DNA of 64,000 nt from the NCBI RefSeq assembly GCF_035917995.1, contig NZ_CP109131.1:5952001-6016000 (forward strand), in the 5' to 3' direction. Shown one piece after another: positions 61,350-64,000 of this stretch; the first letter of the stretch is position 1, and each line of letters begins with the position of its first letter. The notes beneath the pieces are model-generated. The model did not search any database, was not told the origin of the DNA, and saw only the letters and a list, made by a program, of their open reading frames with translations. The translations under genes were made by a program, and so were the position numbers. The DNA is from Streptosporangium sp. NBC_01755 (GTDB taxonomy: Bacteria; Actinomycetota; Actinomycetes; Streptosporangiales; Streptosporangiaceae).

Positions 61350-61517
61350 GCGGTTCCTACCCGCTCAGGACGGTGTCATGGTGAGCAACCTGCCAAACAG
61401 GTGGATGCCGATTCCTCCCGCTCAGGGCGATGTCATGGTGAGCAACCTGCCAAACAGGTTCGTGCGGGGTGGGATGCCGGTTCCTACCCGTTCAGGGCGA
61501 TGTCATGGGGGCGAATG
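61350..61517. repeat. Repeats of the xdh 3' end
   Basis: The block TTCCTACCCG followed by TCAGG and GTGTCATGG or GATGTCATGG occurs at about 61354, 61412 and 61481; the last is the authentic end of the xdh gene. The two downstream copies also share CAACCTGCCAAACAGG. Copy spacing is 58 and 69 bp. Confidence 0.85.
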
Positions 61518-63715
61518 GGCACCCGGGGCAGTGGTAGGCCGGTCGCGGCCCTTACCGCGGCGGCCACGGCCGGGGTGGACGAGAGGGTGGGCGGCTCGCC
61601 CGCGCCGCGCAGGCCGTAGGGGGCGTGCGGGTCCGGGTTCTCCAGGATCGACACCCGCATCGGCGGCATGTCGAGGATGGTGGGGATCAGGTAGTCGGTG
61701 AACGAGGGGTTTCGCACCAGCCCGTCGCGGACCTGGATCTCCTCCATGAGCGCCAGCCCCAGCCCCTGGGCCGAGCCGCCGTGGATCTGGCCCTCCAGCG
61801 CGAGCGGGTTCATGATCCGGCCCACGTCCTGGACCGCGGCCAGCTCCACCACCTTGACCAGGCCGAGCTCCACGTCCACGTCCACGACCGCGCGGTGCAC
61901 GCACAGCGCGAGCTGGGTGTGGGAGTCGCCCTGCCCGGTGACCGGGTCCAGCGGGAAGGTGGGCCGGTGCCGGTACTCCCTGGTCTCCTCCACGGCCCCG
62001 GCCAGCTCCAGAGCCCGCACCAGCGACGATCCGTCGGCCCGCAGCTTGTCCAGCCGCTCCCGTACGGCCTGGCAGGCCGCCCTGACCGCGCCGCCGGTGA
62101 CGTAGGACTGGCGGGACGCCGACGAGGATCCGGCCGACCCGACGGAGGTGTCCGCCCGCGCGACCGTCACCGTGTCGATCCCCAGCTCGGTCCTGGCGAT
62201 CTGCTCCTGGACCATCAGCAGCCCCTGTCCCACCTCGGCCGCCGCCGTGTGCACCAGGACGTGCGGCTCCCCGCCGATCAGCTCCACCCGCACCCTGGCG
62301 GTCGAGTGGTCGTCGAAGCCCTCGGAGAAGCAGATGTTCTTGATACCCACGCCGTAGCCGACTCCGCGCCGCACGCCCTCGCCGTGGGTGGTCTGCGAGA
62401 CGCCGCCCGGCATGTTCAGCAGGTCCGTCCGGCCCGTGCCCTCCGGGGCGTCAGGCGCGGCGGGCAGCGGCATCGCGGCGAGTTCCGTGAGCATCTCGGC
62501 CAGCGGCGCGGGCGAGTCGACCACCTGCCCGGTGGCCAGCCTCGACCCCTGGGAGACCGCGTTGCGGATCCTGACCTCGACGGGGGAGATCCCGCATGCC
62601 TCGGCCAGCCTGTCCATCTGCGACTCGTAGGCGTAGCAGGCCTGCACCGCGCCGAAACCGCGCATCGCCCCGCAGGGCGGGTTGTTGGTATAGACGCCGT
62701 AGGCGTCGATCCAGACGTTGTCCACCTCGTAGGGGCCGACCCCCAGCGAGGCCGCGTTGCCGACCACGGCCGGGGAGGTGGAGCAGTAGGCGCCGCCGTC
62801 CAGCAGGATCTCCGCCCTGACGTAGAGCAGCCTGCCCTCGCGGGTGGCGCCGTGCTCGTAGCGCATCCTGGCCGGGTGCCGGTGGACGTGGCCGTAGAAG
62901 GACTCCTCGCGGTTGTAGACGATCTTCACGGGGCGGCCCGTGCGCAGGGCCAGCATGCACGCGTGGACCTGCATGGACAGATCCTCACGGGCGCCGAACG
63001 CGCCGCCCACCCCGGCCAGCGAGAGCCGCACCTTCTCCTCGGGCAGTCCCAGGCACGGCGCGATCTGGCCCCGGTCGGCGTGCAGCCACTGGGTGGCGAC
63101 GTACAGGTCCACCCCGCCGTCCTCGGCGGGTACGGCCAGCCCGGACTCCGGGCCGAGGAAGGCCTGGTCCTGCATGCCGACCTCGTACTCGCCGGTGACG
63201 ACCACGGGGGCCTCGAACACCGAGCCGACCCGGACCGGCTGGTGGCGCAGCACGTTGCCGCGCTCGTGGACCGCGGGACAGGAGGCGTCGAAGGCGGCCC
63301 GGCGAGGGTCGGTGACGGGCTCGCGGACCTCGTACTCCACGATGACGGCCTCGGCCGCACGCCTGGCGCGCTCGGGGTGGTCGGCGGCGACCAGCGCGAC
63401 CGGCTCGCCCTGGTAGCGGACCTGGTCGACGGCGAGCACCGGCTGGTCCCTGTGGTCCAGCCCGTAGAACTTCTCGCCCGGCACGTCCTCGTGGGTGAGC
63501 ACCGCGTACACGCCGGGCATGGCCAGCGCGGGGCCGACGTCGATCGAGCGGATCCACGCCGACGGGTGCGGGCTGCGCAGGGTGACCCCCCAGATCATGT
63601 CCGCCAGATACAGGTCGGAGGAGTAGGCGAACTCACCCGTGACCTTCAGCGTCCCGTCGGGACGCAGGACGCTCTCGCCGACGCCCAGGCTCTGCCGTGT
63701 TTCGATGCCGCTCAC
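61484..63715 (-). CDS. Xanthine dehydrogenase family molybdenum-binding subunit
   Basis: This 743-residue protein is the large molybdopterin subunit of the xanthine oxidase family. Motifs are GVGGAFGARED, AMRGFGAVQA, a glutamine-containing AAEVGQGLLMVQEQ and the C-terminal YGLRGAGEPPT, whose Glu is the catalytic base. It would hydroxylate a purine or related heterocycle; the purine permease gene downstream supports this. Partner FAD and iron-sulphur subunits are not seen in the window and may lie beyond 64000 or elsewhere. GTG 63715 is the start. Confidence 0.92.
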   Translation of the reverse strand: MSGIETRQSLGVGESVLRPDGTLKVTGEFAYSSDLYLADMIWGVTLRSPHPSAWIRSIDVGPALAMPGVYAVLTHEDVPGEKFYGLDHRDQPVLAVDQVRYQGEPVALVAADHPERARRAAEAVIVEYEVREPVTDPRRAAFDASCPAVHERGNVLRHQPVRVGSVFEAPVVVTGEYEVGMQDQAFLGPESGLAVPAEDGGVDLYVATQWLHADRGQIAPCLGLPEEKVRLSLAGVGGAFGAREDLSMQVHACMLALRTGRPVKIVYNREESFYGHVHRHPARMRYEHGATREGRLLYVRAEILLDGGAYCSTSPAVVGNAASLGVGPYEVDNVWIDAYGVYTNNPPCGAMRGFGAVQACYAYESQMDRLAEACGISPVEVRIRNAVSQGSRLATGQVVDSPAPLAEMLTELAAMPLPAAPDAPEGTGRTDLLNMPGGVSQTTHGEGVRRGVGYGVGIKNICFSEGFDDHSTARVRVELIGGEPHVLVHTAAAEVGQGLLMVQEQIARTELGIDTVTVARADTSVGSAGSSSASRQSYVTGGAVRAACQAVRERLDKLRADGSSLVRALELAGAVEETREYRHRPTFPLDPVTGQGDSHTQLALCVHRAVVDVDVELGLVKVVELAAVQDVGRIMNPLALEGQIHGGSAQGLGLALMEEIQVRDGLVRNPSFTDYLIPTILDMPPMRVSILENPDPHAPYGLRGAGEPPTLSSTPAVAAAVRAATGLPLPRVPIRPHDIALNG

Positions 63716-64000
63716 TCCGGTAGTACATCAGCCGGGGCCGGGGCCGGACATGGCAGACACGGGGGAAGGCGGGGCACGGTCGTTAGCGACTCTTATGGTT
63801 GTGCCCGGCCGCGTGCGCGTGGTCGGGGCGGCGTCTCACGGGTTCGTGGTCCTCAGCGGGCATCATCCGGCCGGGGGCCGTGGACGGCTCTGGTCTCTTC
63901 CGCCCGCCGAGGGAGAGGGCAGGAAAGAATGGGTCATGTGCCCCTCATGAATGCGCTTGCTAGAACACACATGTGTTTCTCCGGGCAGGAGACGCCGTTC
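63716..64000. other. Right-end region with a possible partial gene start
   Basis: From 63929 a frame with two candidate ATG codons (63929 and 63947, preceded by AGGAAAG) is open to the window edge and reads MNALARTHMCFSGQETPF. It may be the beginning of a gene on the plus strand, but 18-24 residues are too few to judge. The palindrome ACACATGTGT lies inside it. The remainder of the region shows no supported gene. Confidence 0.3.

Overview
The window is high-GC DNA with strong third-position GC bias, many GTG starts and families typical of actinomycetes (XRE/DUF5753 regulators paired with DUF397 proteins, DUF6879, DUF6421, DUF3105, SpoIIAB-like ATPases). This suggests a filamentous actinomycete, most likely from the Streptosporangiaceae. 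The species is an inference, because no rRNA or tRNA gene is visible. The order below follows the + strand.

Positions 1-20000 form a defence island. On the minus strand lies a conventional type I restriction-modification set: hsdM (9498-11933), hsdS (8285-9505) and hsdR (1-2783, cut by the window edge). Between hsdS and hsdR sit an XRE/DUF397 pair, a DUF6879 pair, and a small protein next to an NB-ARC (NLR-like) ATPase gene. These last two proteins share a 15-residue motif, at the C-terminus of one and the N-terminus of the other. The NLR gene is frameshifted and is cut, together with a small downstream gene, by an IS3-family element. On the plus strand, diverging from hsdM, is a four-gene operon: a RloA-like ATPase, RloB, a second HsdM and a second HsdR. 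The second HsdM has degenerate catalytic and SAM motifs (NPEF, DPCAGSAG, FYTA). The second HsdR keeps its helicase motor but lacks the ExK of the nuclease. There is no second hsdS. This looks like a repurposed type I complex coupled to an AbiL/RloAB-type module.

Positions 20000-31000 carry a TetR-controlled DrrAB-type exporter, a small membrane protein, a secreted protein, a GroES-like protein, an internally deleted DUF885 gene, an iron-siderophore ABC ATPase with two iron boxes and a lipoprotein remnant, a large helicase-associated-domain protein, and a divergent ATPase / XRE / DUF397 module around a cluster of GTGCA repeats.

Positions 31000-45000 are mostly housekeeping: a histidine phosphatase, a Gfo/Idh/MocA oxidoreductase, a cobalamin riboswitch followed by btuFCD-cbiZ, a Uma2 nuclease, a trypsin-like pseudo-protease next to a Ser/Thr kinase, a histidine-kinase remnant with its response regulator, and glutamate dehydrogenase.

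Positions 45000-49100 hold a decayed copy of the ATPase / XRE / DUF397 module. One of its two DUF397 genes is split by an 809-bp transposase-less element with perfect 10-bp termini and a perfect 8-bp target duplication.

Positions 49500-64000 carry a DUF6421 protein, an SDR, a threonine-aldolase-like enzyme, a tryptophanyl-tRNA synthetase behind a leader-peptide attenuator, DUF3467, DUF305 and DUF3105 proteins, alanine dehydrogenase, a repeat-rich SecD-like/Excalibur membrane protein, a purine permease and a xanthine-dehydrogenase-type molybdenum subunit. Several genes here and elsewhere (fecE-like, btuD, gdhA, the aldolase, ald, xdh) are followed by partial copies of their own last codons.
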